Of a stretch of DNA of 35,773 nt, positions 1 through 5,871 are shown piece after piece. This DNA is from a virus. Numbering within the stretch: the first letter of the stretch is position 1; each line of letters begins with the position of its first letter. The notes under the pieces are model-generated. The model had not been told where the DNA came from. It worked only from the letters and a program-made list of their open reading frames with translations, and made no database searches. The position numbers were made by a program, and so were the translations under genes. The stretch lies in IMG/VR virus record IMGVR_UViG_3300051226_000015, positions 1 through 35,773 of that record. The stretch is one strand, 5' to 3'.

Positions 1-443
1 ATTATAAAGCACTTCAAGCTTTTGCAGGAATTGATTTACAAAATGATAATGAAAAATGGAAGAAATTTGTGATGAATAATCGCTTGGGAGGAACGGACAT
101 TAGGCACCTTATTCCAAAATGTTTGCATAATATAGATCAGGGGTTTGATTTTGCATATGGCCCTGTTGCAGATTCTTCGATGGCGCCTTTAGTAAAAAGC
201 GTAATTAAAGGAACAAGGACATTTGATGAAGCTTGCGATAGGTTAATTCCTTGCAATATTAATTATGATCAGCTTTCTTTTCATAATAATTTAGCACATA
301 ATAAGTCTCTTAATTTTTTAAAACAACTTAAAGGATATGATGATGTAATAAATTATGCAGATACAATTTATAGCGACCAAGAATATATAAATTATCTTAA
401 ACATATAAATGTCATTAGAAAGGAGATGAACAAATATGAATAA
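1..443 (+). CDS. DUF3990-family protein, C-terminal part (gene begins at 35501)
   Basis: Reading from base 3, this frame is open to the TAA at 441-443 and lacks its N-terminus. Visible family hallmarks are the W-x-x-FV-x-NR segment, the GPVAD motif and the QLSFHN motif followed by a KSLNFLK-like stretch. The missing front end lies at 35501-35773. Overlapping the terminal ATTAT of the window with bases 1-5 gives EFDY-KALQAF in frame, for a protein of 236 residues. DUF3990 proteins are thought to be distant ADP-ribosyltransferase-fold proteins and often sit in small two- or three-gene cassettes; that enzymatic activity is family knowledge, not shown here. The next gene overlaps by 8 bp and has its own AGGAG ribosome site, suggesting translational coupling. 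Confidence 0.8.
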   Translation, partial: YKALQAFAGIDLQNDNEKWKKFVMNNRLGGTDIRHLIPKCLHNIDQGFDFAYGPVADSSMAPLVKSVIKGTRTFDEACDRLIPCNINYDQLSFHNNLAHNKSLNFLKQLKGYDDVINYADTIYSDQEYINYLKHINVIRKEMNKYE

Positions 444-666
444 CTTGAACGAACTAATAGGAGAAATGAAAGAGTATGTTATAGAGTGCTTGGTAGAAGA
501 CTACAATCAAGGCGAAAAATATGCTGCTAATATTGTAGAGCAATCAAATTTTTACAAGTTTTTAGTTTCTGATCCCAATTATGTAATGCACTATAGTGTA
601 GAATATTGGGCAGAAGACGTTGCAAATCAATATGGAATTAGTAAACTAAGTTGTTCAGTTTGTTAA
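436..666 (+). CDS. small acidic protein coupled to the DUF3990 gene
   Basis: This 76-residue protein starts inside the end of the DUF3990 gene (8-bp overlap, AAGGAG site at 420-425). It is helical and acidic, with a patterned first half (ELIGEMKEYVIECL) and no membrane segment or known motif. DUF3990 genes elsewhere are frequently followed or preceded by DUF3791-type short proteins. This one occupies that position, but I cannot confirm the family. A cognate partner or antitoxin role is an inference from position and overlap only. A strong terminator follows at 697-728, so the pair forms a compact transcription unit started by the promoter at 35368. Confidence 0.75.
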   Translation: MNNLNELIGEMKEYVIECLVEDYNQGEKYAANIVEQSNFYKFLVSDPNYVMHYSVEYWAEDVANQYGISKLSCSVC

Positions 667-696
667 TTTCTGTGTTTATTTAAAACTATAAACTTT

Positions 697-728
697 AGGG
701 TTGGATTTTAATAAATCCAACCCTTTTT
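697..728 (+). terminator. Rho-independent terminator after DUF3990 cassette
   Basis: Perfect 12-bp inverted repeat AGGGTTGGATTT / AAATCCAACCCT (697-708 and 713-724) with a 4-base loop and a following T run. It ends the DUF3990 cassette before the resolvase promoter. Confidence 0.9.
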
Positions 729-766
729 GTATTTAAATAAAAATATAATTATACTCACAACTCAAC

Positions 767-824
767 AGTATTGACACCGATTTTTTTATGTAGTAAAATA
801 GCTATATAGAACGGTGTCAATACT
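767..824 (+). promoter_or_regulatory. resolvase promoter inside a res-like inverted repeat
   Basis: A perfect 13-bp inverted repeat (AGTATTGACACCG at 767-779, CGGTGTCAATACT at 812-824) is separated by 32 bp. The left arm contains the -35 box TTGACA (771-776). TAAAAT (794-799), 17 bp away, is the -10. Transcription would start between the arms, so a protein bound to the repeat, most simply the resolvase itself, would block it. Placement directly before a serine resolvase fits a res site or resolvase operator. Confidence 0.8.
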
Positions 825-873
825 TATGTTCAAAACTATTTTTATTTTTATTATCATTTTGGAGGTGTTAAGT

Positions 874-1449
874 ATGATTTATGGTTATGCAAGAGTAAGT
901 ACAAAGGGACAATTAAAAGAGGGCCACTCGTTAGAGATACAAAAGCAAGAGATACTAAGCAGGTATGAAAATGCTAGCATTAAGTACGAGCAGTACACGG
1001 GAGCAACCACAGACAGACCTATATTTAATGGGTTAATTGAGATGTTAAAGAATGGTGATACCTTAGTTGTAACGAAATTGGATAGACTTGCAAGAAATAC
1101 AGTCGAAGGTATACAGATAGTCCAAGATCTATTTGATAATGGAATAGCGGTTCATGTATTAAATGTAGGGCTGTTAGAGAATACAAGTATGGGAAAGTTC
1201 TTCTTAACAACTCTATTAGCGGTCGCAGAGATGGAACGCAATACAATCATTGAACGTACCCAAACTGGCAAGGCTATCGCCAAGACTAAATACGGATTTA
1301 AAGAAGGCAGGCCTAAACAGTATACTGAAACACAGCTTAGTATGGCATTGGACTTATTAAAGGAACATTCATATACTAAGGTTGCCCAAATGACAAAGAT
1401 AAGTAAGTCAACATTGATAAGAGCAACAAGGGAAAGAAAATCAATTTAA
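874..1449 (+). CDS. serine resolvase/invertase (Tn3/Pin type)
   Basis: This 191-residue site-specific recombinase has the canonical N-terminal catalytic motif YGYARVS with the nucleophile Ser9, then KLDRLARN and the long helix E region MGKFFLTTLLAVAEMERNTI. The C-terminus has a GRPKQYT linker and a short HTH (TKVAQMTKISKSTLIRATRE). I place the start at the ATG at 874, 8 bp after GGAGGTG (861-867). A longer frame from a GTG at 814 would begin inside the inverted repeat and lacks a ribosome site. In plasmids such enzymes resolve multimers at a res site, here probably the repeat at 767-824. No integrase is present in the window, so this is the only recognisable recombinase of the element. Confidence 0.93.
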   Translation: MIYGYARVSTKGQLKEGHSLEIQKQEILSRYENASIKYEQYTGATTDRPIFNGLIEMLKNGDTLVVTKLDRLARNTVEGIQIVQDLFDNGIAVHVLNVGLLENTSMGKFFLTTLLAVAEMERNTIIERTQTGKAIAKTKYGFKEGRPKQYTETQLSMALDLLKEHSYTKVAQMTKISKSTLIRATRERKSI

Positions 1450-1495
1450 GGTTAATGCCCTATTTTATGATCATCTATATATTTATTGCAAATAC

Positions 1496-1576
1496 TTGAC
1501 ATTTTAATGCCATAGTTATAGAATGTATATGTAATACATATAGTAATACAATGTAATGTATTACGTAATACGTATT
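1496..1576 (+). promoter_or_regulatory. promoter followed by GTAATAC operator/centromere-like array
   Basis: TTGACA (1496-1501), 17 bp, TAGAAT (1519-1524) form a near-consensus promoter. Starting at the expected transcription start are GTAATAC at 1531 and 1543 (12-bp spacing) and a perfect 14-bp palindrome GTATTACGTAATAC at 1558-1571. Such 12-bp-phased sites are typical targets of ribbon-helix-helix proteins. The adjacent gene encodes an apparent RHH protein, so autoregulation is likely. Confidence 0.75.
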
Positions 1577-1599
1577 TAAGAATAGAAAGAAGGGTCATT

Positions 1600-2400
1600 A
1601 TGGATGCATCAGAATTGAAAGTAAGAAGCTTCAGGGCAGATAATGAGACATATGATAAGTTCAAACAGCTTGCAGAAGGTGAGTTTGGCAATCAAGGTCA
1701 ATGTCTTTCATCGCTTATTAATCTTTATGAGACCGAAAAAAGCAAAGCCATACTAACAAACCGTGGACTTGAAATAGAGAGTTTTCAAGATTATTTAAAT
1801 AAGATAAGTGGATTATTCCTCACATCATTGCAACTTAATCAGGATGCAGAAGGAAGAATAAGAGAAGAATTTATAAGACAGATTGAAAGTAAAGATAATA
1901 CTATTGTAGATCTTCAGACAAAAGTGGCAGACCTAAAAACTTCTAATGAATCGAATGAAGAAAATGCAAAGAGTCTAAAAGACCAGAATAATGAACTTTT
2001 ATTAAAGGTGTCATCCTTAGAAAAAACTATAGATAAACAGAATAAAGACTATTTAGTTGCACTAGCCGATAAAGATAGCTTAAACAAAGCTTTAACAGAC
2101 AGCTGCAATGAAAGAAAGATTGAAATTGAATCATTAAAGGCAATGATTGAAAGTACCAAAGAGCAGCTTAATAATTTAAATGCAATTGAAGCAGAAAATA
2201 AAAAATTATCAGATGAAGTTAACAAACTTAATAATGACATTGAAAAGCAAAAAGAAACTGCAGCTCTTGAAAAAGAAAAGGCATTATTGGCGGCCGAAAG
2301 ACTTCATCAGCAGGAACTCAAAGAAACCGGCACGTTGCATGCTGAAGAAATAAAAGAATATATGAATAAAATTGACGCACTTAAAGATCAGCAAGAATAA
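1600..2400 (+). CDS. KfrA-like RHH plus long coiled-coil protein (C-terminus frameshifted)
   Basis: Residues 6-46 look like a ribbon-helix-helix: strand KVRSFRAD, helix A around DKFKQLAEGEF, helix B QCLSSLINLYE. From about residue 90 to the end the protein is a nearly unbroken coiled coil rich in K, E, L and N. This DNA-binding-head plus long-rod design resembles plasmid KfrA proteins, which repress their own gene and support partitioning; homology to KfrA itself is not claimed. The start ATG follows an AGAAGGGTC ribosome site. The frame ends at 2398-2400, but the coiled coil continues one frame back to 2606 (about 67 more residues), so a single-base indel seems to have split the gene. A 266-residue product should still bind DNA. 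Confidence 0.8.
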   Translation: MDASELKVRSFRADNETYDKFKQLAEGEFGNQGQCLSSLINLYETEKSKAILTNRGLEIESFQDYLNKISGLFLTSLQLNQDAEGRIREEFIRQIESKDNTIVDLQTKVADLKTSNESNEENAKSLKDQNNELLLKVSSLEKTIDKQNKDYLVALADKDSLNKALTDSCNERKIEIESLKAMIESTKEQLNNLNAIEAENKKLSDEVNKLNNDIEKQKETAALEKEKALLAAERLHQQELKETGTLHAEEIKEYMNKIDALKDQQE

Positions 2401-2402
2401 GA

Positions 2403-2606
2403 GAATTAAACTCTCAATTTAACAAAGAGATAAAGGATTACTCTAATAAAATTACAAAGTTGCAAGAGCAATTAGAGACATCGGAGACAGCGCATCATAA
2501 AGAAATATCACAAATGAGTGAGCAGTATAATAATAAAGTCCAAAGTTTACTTGAAAAAATAGAGAATATCCAAGAAACTAAAACGGCTGAAAAAGTAACT
2601 GAATAG
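2403..2606 (+). pseudogene. out-of-frame C-terminal coiled-coil tail of the KfrA-like gene
   Basis: In the -1 frame relative to the preceding gene, codons from 2403 to the TAG at 2604 encode a lysine/glutamate/glutamine-rich coiled coil (ELNSQFNKEIKDYSNKITKL and onward, ending EKVTE). It has the same composition and heptad rhythm as the upstream rod. There is no ribosome site or plausible start. The switch must occur between 2385 and 2398, because an in-frame stop lies at 2382 in the new frame. No slippery heptamer is visible there, so an indel or sequencing error is more likely than programmed frameshifting. Confidence 0.65.
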
Positions 2607-2615
2607 TATTGAATT

Positions 2616-2637
2616 GAGGCAGCGATGTCTCTTTTTT
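2616..2637 (+). terminator. terminator with GNRA tetraloop
   Basis: GAGGCA-GCGA-TGTCTC (2616-2631) forms a 6-bp stem with one G-U pair and a GCGA tetraloop, followed by six T. It lies 9 bp after the shifted reading frame ends at 2606. This supports the view that the transcription unit originally ended there rather than at 2400. Confidence 0.8.
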
Positions 2638-3183
2638 ATTTTTAAAGGTTTTAGGAATCCTAACAAGTGGGGGCATATATGCAATGCTTGCTAATAATAA
2701 ATCATTGATTAAATAGCAATTCGTAATCTAACCATTTTTTTAAAAAATTAAATCAAAACACTATATTTTTAATTAAAATTGATCAAAAATACCTAACTTT
2801 TATAAAAAATAATATTAAATTATGAAAGTTTGATATTTAAATTAATTGATTAGTTTTATAGTACCTAATTACAATTTGAATTCTAATATTTAATTCATAT
2901 AAAATTGATACTAAAATAATGTACTTAAAGATTTCAGAATAAGTAACTTTTAATAAAAAATCGATAAAAACAAGGAACTTTTGTAAGATTAACATCAAAA
3001 ATAAGCAACTTTTATTAAATATTTAGTTAAATTTAAAAGTCTTTAGATGTCAGATGCAATATTAAATTAGATTTTTTATGATTTTTTTAGGGGGGTTTTC
3101 CCCTTGTTTTGCTTCAGTTCGTAATAGGACTTAGAAAATCAAGTTACCTAATTATTTAGCTTTGTCTACCAATTGTTATAATT
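2638..3183. other. AT-rich noncoding region, candidate plasmid origin
   Basis: About 550 bp without a credible gene, very AT-rich, between the KfrA-like gene and the phosphatase promoter. It holds the AACTTTT iterons (separate entry) and a G6-T4-C4 hairpin at 3090-3103 preceded and followed by T runs. An AT-rich block, iterons and a GC clamp are the ingredients of an iteron origin. No initiator gene adjoins it, so this remains a candidate only. Confidence 0.4.
2788..3035 (+). repeat. 31-bp-spaced AACTTTT iterons
   Basis: The core AACTTTT occurs at 2945, 2976 and 3007, exactly 31 bp apart. Similar flanks are ATAAG or ACAAG before the core and TAA plus A-rich DNA after it. A fourth copy at 2795 shares the longer context TCAAAAATA before the core with the copy at 3007. 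Regular spacing close to three helical turns suggests cooperative protein binding. Confidence 0.6.
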
Positions 3184-3203
3184 GCATAAATTTATGCTAT
3201 AAT
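3184..3203 (+). promoter_or_regulatory. promoter with palindromic spacer for the phosphatase gene
   Basis: A perfect palindrome GCATAAATTTATGC (3184-3197) directly abuts TATAAT (3198-3203). The -35 is weak (TTGTTA, 3173-3178). A palindrome between the promoter boxes is a likely operator. A second small inverted repeat, TCGCA...TGCGA, lies in the leader before the ribosome site AATGGAGGATG. Confidence 0.55.
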
Positions 3204-3259
3204 TATTAGAAAATTAAGTCGCAATAGCAGAAAAATGCGAATTAAATGGAGGATGTTAT

Positions 3260-3820
3260 ATGGCACAATTTTATTTAGTTAGACATGGACAACCAGATTA
3301 TAGCCCATGTAATGAAAGAGGATATATAGGACATGGCAAAGATTTGGCGCCTTTATCAAAAGAAGGTATAGCACAAGCATTGGCAACAGCATTAGACCCG
3401 AGATTAAAAAGTGCAGATATTATTGTATCTTCCCCATATACAAGGGCTTTACAGACTGCTGCAATTATTTCTCAAAAGACAAATATTGATATAACAGTAG
3501 AGATGGACTTACATGAATGGATGCCTGATTTAACCTTTCAATTACGTGTATTTGAAGAATGTTTAGACTTAACAAAAGATTTTAATAATCATAAAGGTAT
3601 CTATCCTAACGGAGAGACAAAACGATGGGAAGACTTAAATTCATTAAGAAGTAGAGTTAAAAAGGTTGCCGATAAGTACGCTAATTATAATAAAGTGATA
3701 ATGGTATGCCATGAAATGGTTATAAGAACATTGACATATGCAGAAAGAATTGCACCTGGTGAAATAATTGAGTGTCATTATGAAATAGGAAAAAGTTATG
3801 AACTTTATTCCTTCGCATAA
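3260..3820 (+). CDS. histidine phosphatase (phosphoglycerate mutase-like), cargo gene
   Basis: This 186-residue single-domain branch-1 histidine phosphatase has its catalytic set visible: R8-H9-G10 in LVRHGQP, R62 in SSPYTRALQTA, acid E86 in LHEW, and H151 in VCHE. H9 would carry the phosphohistidine intermediate. The substrate cannot be read from sequence; the family includes sugar-phosphate, nucleotide and protein phosphatases. It has no signal peptide, so it is cytoplasmic. It stands alone between its own promoter (3184-3203) and a strong terminator (3859-3896), the usual arrangement of a moron or cargo gene not needed for virion production. The start follows GGAGGATG with normal spacing. 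Confidence 0.92.
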   Translation: MAQFYLVRHGQPDYSPCNERGYIGHGKDLAPLSKEGIAQALATALDPRLKSADIIVSSPYTRALQTAAIISQKTNIDITVEMDLHEWMPDLTFQLRVFEECLDLTKDFNNHKGIYPNGETKRWEDLNSLRSRVKKVADKYANYNKVIMVCHEMVIRTLTYAERIAPGEIIECHYEIGKSYELYSFA

Positions 3821-3858
3821 TAAACAAGAATTAATTCACAACTTTCTTATTTTACGTC

Positions 3859-3900
3859 TTAAAAGCTATACGTCACCAATGCTGTATAGCTTTTAATTAG
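3859..3900 (+). terminator. terminator after phosphatase
   Basis: Perfect 13-bp inverted repeat TTAAAAGCTATAC / GTATAGCTTTTAA (3859-3871, 3884-3896) with a 12-base loop. The A/T ends make it potentially bidirectional. The stretch from 3901 to 4136 has no gene; it is AT-rich and I see no further element in it. Confidence 0.75.
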
Positions 3901-4136
3901 TTTTATGCCATATATCCCACTTACTTTGCCCCTAGTGACACGGATGCTGTAATTACCCTAATTAAAGCAGATTCCAAACATGCAAGGTTTTCTTAGAAAT
4001 CCCCTTGCGGCTGCAAAAGTCAAAAAAAGATAGATATTTAATACCCCAAAAACATAATTTATATAAAAAATTAAATGTTATGTAAATTTAATTTTACATT
4101 ATACATTACAATCGGTATAAATATAATAGATTTTGT

Positions 4137-4220
4137 TTGACATATAACTGCAAAACATATATAATGCCTTGTAAACATAAATGTTTACATTTATGTAAGT
4201 GTAAACAAAAACATTTACAT
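4137..4220 (+). promoter_or_regulatory. parAB promoter with GTAAAC/GTTTAC operator-centromere sites
   Basis: A full-consensus promoter, TTGACA (4137-4142), 17 bp, TATAAT (4160-4165), is followed by GTAAAC at 4171, GTTTAC at 4183, a partial GTAA at 4195, GTAAAC at 4201 and TTTACAT at 4214. The start point falls on the first site. This is the layout of a ParB-repressed promoter whose operator doubles as a centromere. Confidence 0.8.
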
Positions 4221-4237
4221 TTTATTTGGAGGGTATT

Positions 4238-4990
4238 ATGAAAATTATTAGTATGGTAAATAATAAAGGTGGTGTTGGCAAAACAACGTCCACAGTTAAT
4301 CTTGCATCAGCGTTAACTAAACTAAATAAAAAAGTACTTATGATTGATCTTGATAGTCAAGCAAGTTTAAGTGTTTATTGTAATGTTGAGCAAAACAACA
4401 TAGAGTTTTCAATCTACAATGTTATGATGGATGAATGTGAAATTGAAAAAGCAATAATAACTACGGATTTGGGGATAGATCTTATACCGGCAACCATTGA
4501 ATTAAGTGTTGCAGAAATGAGATTGATAAGTAAAATAGGCAGAGAATATGTTCTTAAAAATAAGTTGGATGATCTCAAAATTAAATATGACTATGTGTTG
4601 ATTGACAATAGTCCTAGCATGAGTATTATTACTGTCAATAGTTTAACTGCATCTAAGTATTTAATTGCTCCTGTGGAACCAGAGTATTTATCCTTAAAAG
4701 GTCTTGAAGTATTGATGCAGTCTGTAAGTGAAATTAAAAAGTCAGTAAATAAAAACTTAACATTCATGGGGGTAATAATTACAATGTATAACAGTGTTAC
4801 ACTTCATCACCAGGAAGTTGTAGAAGTTATAAAAGAACGATACCCTATATTTAATCACTTTATAAAACGTTCTATTAAGTTTTCTGATGCAAGTCTAGCA
4901 AATCAAAGTATAATAGATTTTGCCGGGGAGAGATTTGATGGCAGCAATGCTTATTTAGAAATTGCTAGGGAGGTAATTAGTTATGAGTAG
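4238..4990 (+). CDS. parA: ParA partition ATPase (type Ib-like)
   Basis: A 250-residue Walker-type partition ATPase. The deviant Walker A NNKGGVGKTT (residues 8-17) carries both the signature lysine (K10) and the P-loop lysine (K15). MIDLDSQAS follows as the A' motif, and DYVLIDNSPS is Walker B. It has no N-terminal HTH, so it is of the short type Ib, ParF-like class, in which the partner ParB does the repressing. The start is the ATG at 4238, 5 bp after TTGGAGGG. The gene overlaps parB by 8 bp. The protein would segregate the low-copy circular prophage by forming a gradient on the nucleoid. Confidence 0.95.
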   Translation: MKIISMVNNKGGVGKTTSTVNLASALTKLNKKVLMIDLDSQASLSVYCNVEQNNIEFSIYNVMMDECEIEKAIITTDLGIDLIPATIELSVAEMRLISKIGREYVLKNKLDDLKIKYDYVLIDNSPSMSIITVNSLTASKYLIAPVEPEYLSLKGLEVLMQSVSEIKKSVNKNLTFMGVIITMYNSVTLHHQEVVEVIKERYPIFNHFIKRSIKFSDASLANQSIIDFAGERFDGSNAYLEIAREVISYE

Positions 4991-5354
4991 GAGAGTCAGT
5001 CTTAATGATAAAGTCAAAAGCACCATTGGAGCATTAACAAGTAATGAACCTATTGTAAATAATGATGTAAACACAAATGTAAATAGCGATAAAGATATAA
5101 ACGTTTCTGAAAACGAAAACATCAACGTAAATACAAATGATGATACAAACGTAAACGTAAACAAAAATGTAAACAATGTCATTATAATAGCTAAGGAAAA
5201 GGCTTCTGAGGAACTAAAGAGGCAAACCTATTATCTAAAACCAAACACTATAAAACAAATAGAAAAAATTGCGAGACAGGCTAATATGGGAAAGTCAGAA
5301 TTAGTTGAAAAGATATTAAGTGATGCATTGGCAAATATAGTTGTAAAAGACTGA
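4983..5354 (+). CDS. ParB/ParG-like ribbon-helix-helix centromere-binding protein
   Basis: A 123-residue partner of ParA. The C-terminal third is a ribbon-helix-helix (strand QTYYL at 81-85, helices around 88-100 and 105-118 joined by NMGKS). The N-terminal 70 residues are disordered, as in ParG, with basic residues at the start that could contact ParA. Residues 30-65 are an unusual Asn/Val-rich linker (NVNTNVN, NVNVNKNVNN) encoded by GTAAAC/GTAAAT repeats that match the operator upstream of parA. The ribosome site AGGGAGGT at 4967-4974 lies inside parA, and the start overlaps the parA stop. Confidence 0.9.
   Translation: MSRRVSLNDKVKSTIGALTSNEPIVNNDVNTNVNSDKDINVSENENINVNTNDDTNVNVNKNVNNVIIIAKEKASEELKRQTYYLKPNTIKQIEKIARQANMGKSELVEKILSDALANIVVKD
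5055..5174 (+). repeat. intragenic GTAAAC/GTAAAT array in parB
   Basis: GTAAAT or GTAAAC occurs at 5055, 5067, 5079, 5127, 5151, 5157 and 5169, many spaced 12 bp, all on the coding strand. The same hexamer forms the parA operator (4171-4220). TTTACATTTACAT, the same motif inverted, reappears after parB at 5425-5437. The three clusters flank and fill parB. Confidence 0.85.
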
Positions 5355-5424
5355 GTTGAATAATAGTTGTTGATAACTGTTAAAATAAATGTTGTCAACA
5401 TGTTTATAACTTTTATCTTAACTC

Positions 5425-5453
5425 TTTACATTTACATAAATTAGAGTTATTAT
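5425..5453 (+). promoter_or_regulatory. promoter of the structured RNA unit
   Basis: TTTACA (5425-5430), 17 bp, TATTAT (5448-5453). The -35 region is itself part of a TTTACATTTACAT motif resembling the ParB sites, so ParB could regulate it. The expected start is near 5460, just before the first stem of the RNA. Confidence 0.6.
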
Positions 5454-5459
5454 TATAAA

Positions 5460-5683
5460 CAAGAAATAAATAAAGCGTTGAATCATATTTCTAAAGTGTT
5501 GGAAGCACTTTAGAAATTCTTCAAGGAGATGAAAAGAGCATCACCTATCAGAGACCAACGCGTTATAAGCTAATTATAGCCTATATTATAAGTATAGTCA
5601 ATAATTTAGTTGTATATACGCATATGGAAAATATTTGATAGAAATTGCATAGCATCACCTTGAATTAGGTAGATGCTTTTATT
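5460..5683 (+). ncRNA. candidate structured RNA (three-stem, promoter-to-terminator unit)
   Basis: Stem P1 pairs GCGTTG (5475-5480) with CAACGC (5556-5561). Inside it are P2, a perfect 12-bp hairpin ATTTCTAAAGTG / CACTTTAGAAAT (5487-5517), and P3, AGGAGATG / CATCACCT (5524-5546) with one A-A mismatch. A small hairpin CTATA...TATAG follows at 5581-5597, then the terminator at 5651-5677. The unit has its own promoter and no credible reading frame: AAGGAG abuts ATG at 5529 with no spacing and would give only 14 residues. I do not recognise the family. Copy-number control or antisense regulation are possibilities from location beside the partition genes. Confidence 0.55.
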
Positions 5684-5685
5684 TT
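5651..5685 (+). terminator. terminator of the structured RNA
   Basis: AGCATC-A-CCT / AGG-TA-GATGCT (5651-5677) with a 6-base loop, then TTTATTTTT. The decamer AGCATCACCT of its left arm nearly repeats the P3 strand GAGCATCACCT at 5536-5546. Confidence 0.7.
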
Positions 5686-5726
5686 TGCCATAAAGCAACA
5701 GGTTATTAATGATAGTATTCACATAA

Positions 5727-5802
5727 ATAAAAAAAGAGCCTTGCTTCAACAAGACTCTTTCGAGAAATTATATAGCTTAACCACCTATTAATTTCGTATT
5801 AT
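5727..5802 (-). ncRNA. candidate leftward small RNA with terminator
   Basis: On the minus strand a transcript from about 5802 would form a hairpin GAAATTA...TAATTTC (5796 to 5764), then an intrinsic terminator made of AAAGAG-TCTTG / CAAGG-CTCTTT with a U run (5760 down to about 5727). It is about 76 nt, with no start codon behind its AGGTGG motif. It points toward the rightward structured RNA, whose terminator ends only some 45 bp away. The loop sequence AUAGGUG is complementary to CACCUAU at 5542-5548 of that RNA. Confidence 0.5.
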
Positions 5803-5808
5803 GCGTAT

Positions 5809-5837
5809 ATTTTATCATGTGTAACTCTGTTTTGCAA
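5809..5837 (-). promoter_or_regulatory. promoter of the leftward small RNA
   Basis: On the minus strand TTGCAA (5837-5832), 17 bp, TAAAAT (5814-5809). It sits back-to-back with the ribosome site of the rightward gene starting at 5872. Confidence 0.55.
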
Positions 5838-5871
5838 TACTTAATTTTTGTAAAAACGGAGGTATTTTTTT

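Noticed and set aside
814-873. Longer resolvase start at a GTG (20 extra residues)
   Set aside because: It begins inside the inverted repeat, has no ribosome site and adds a hydrophobic stretch absent from resolvases; the ATG at 874 has GGAGG at the right distance and the YGYARVS start.
2385-2400. Programmed frameshift in the KfrA-like gene
   Set aside because: No X-XXY-YYZ heptamer in the permitted interval and no clear downstream stem; indel or error is simpler.
2945-3035. 31-bp repeats as a CRISPR array
   Set aside because: The conserved part is only 7-12 bp within each 31-bp unit, there are no distinct repeat and spacer segments and no cas genes; iterons fit better.
5529-5573. 14-residue leader peptide inside the structured RNA
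   Set aside because: AAGGAG directly touches the ATG with no spacing, and the sequence is better explained by stem P3.
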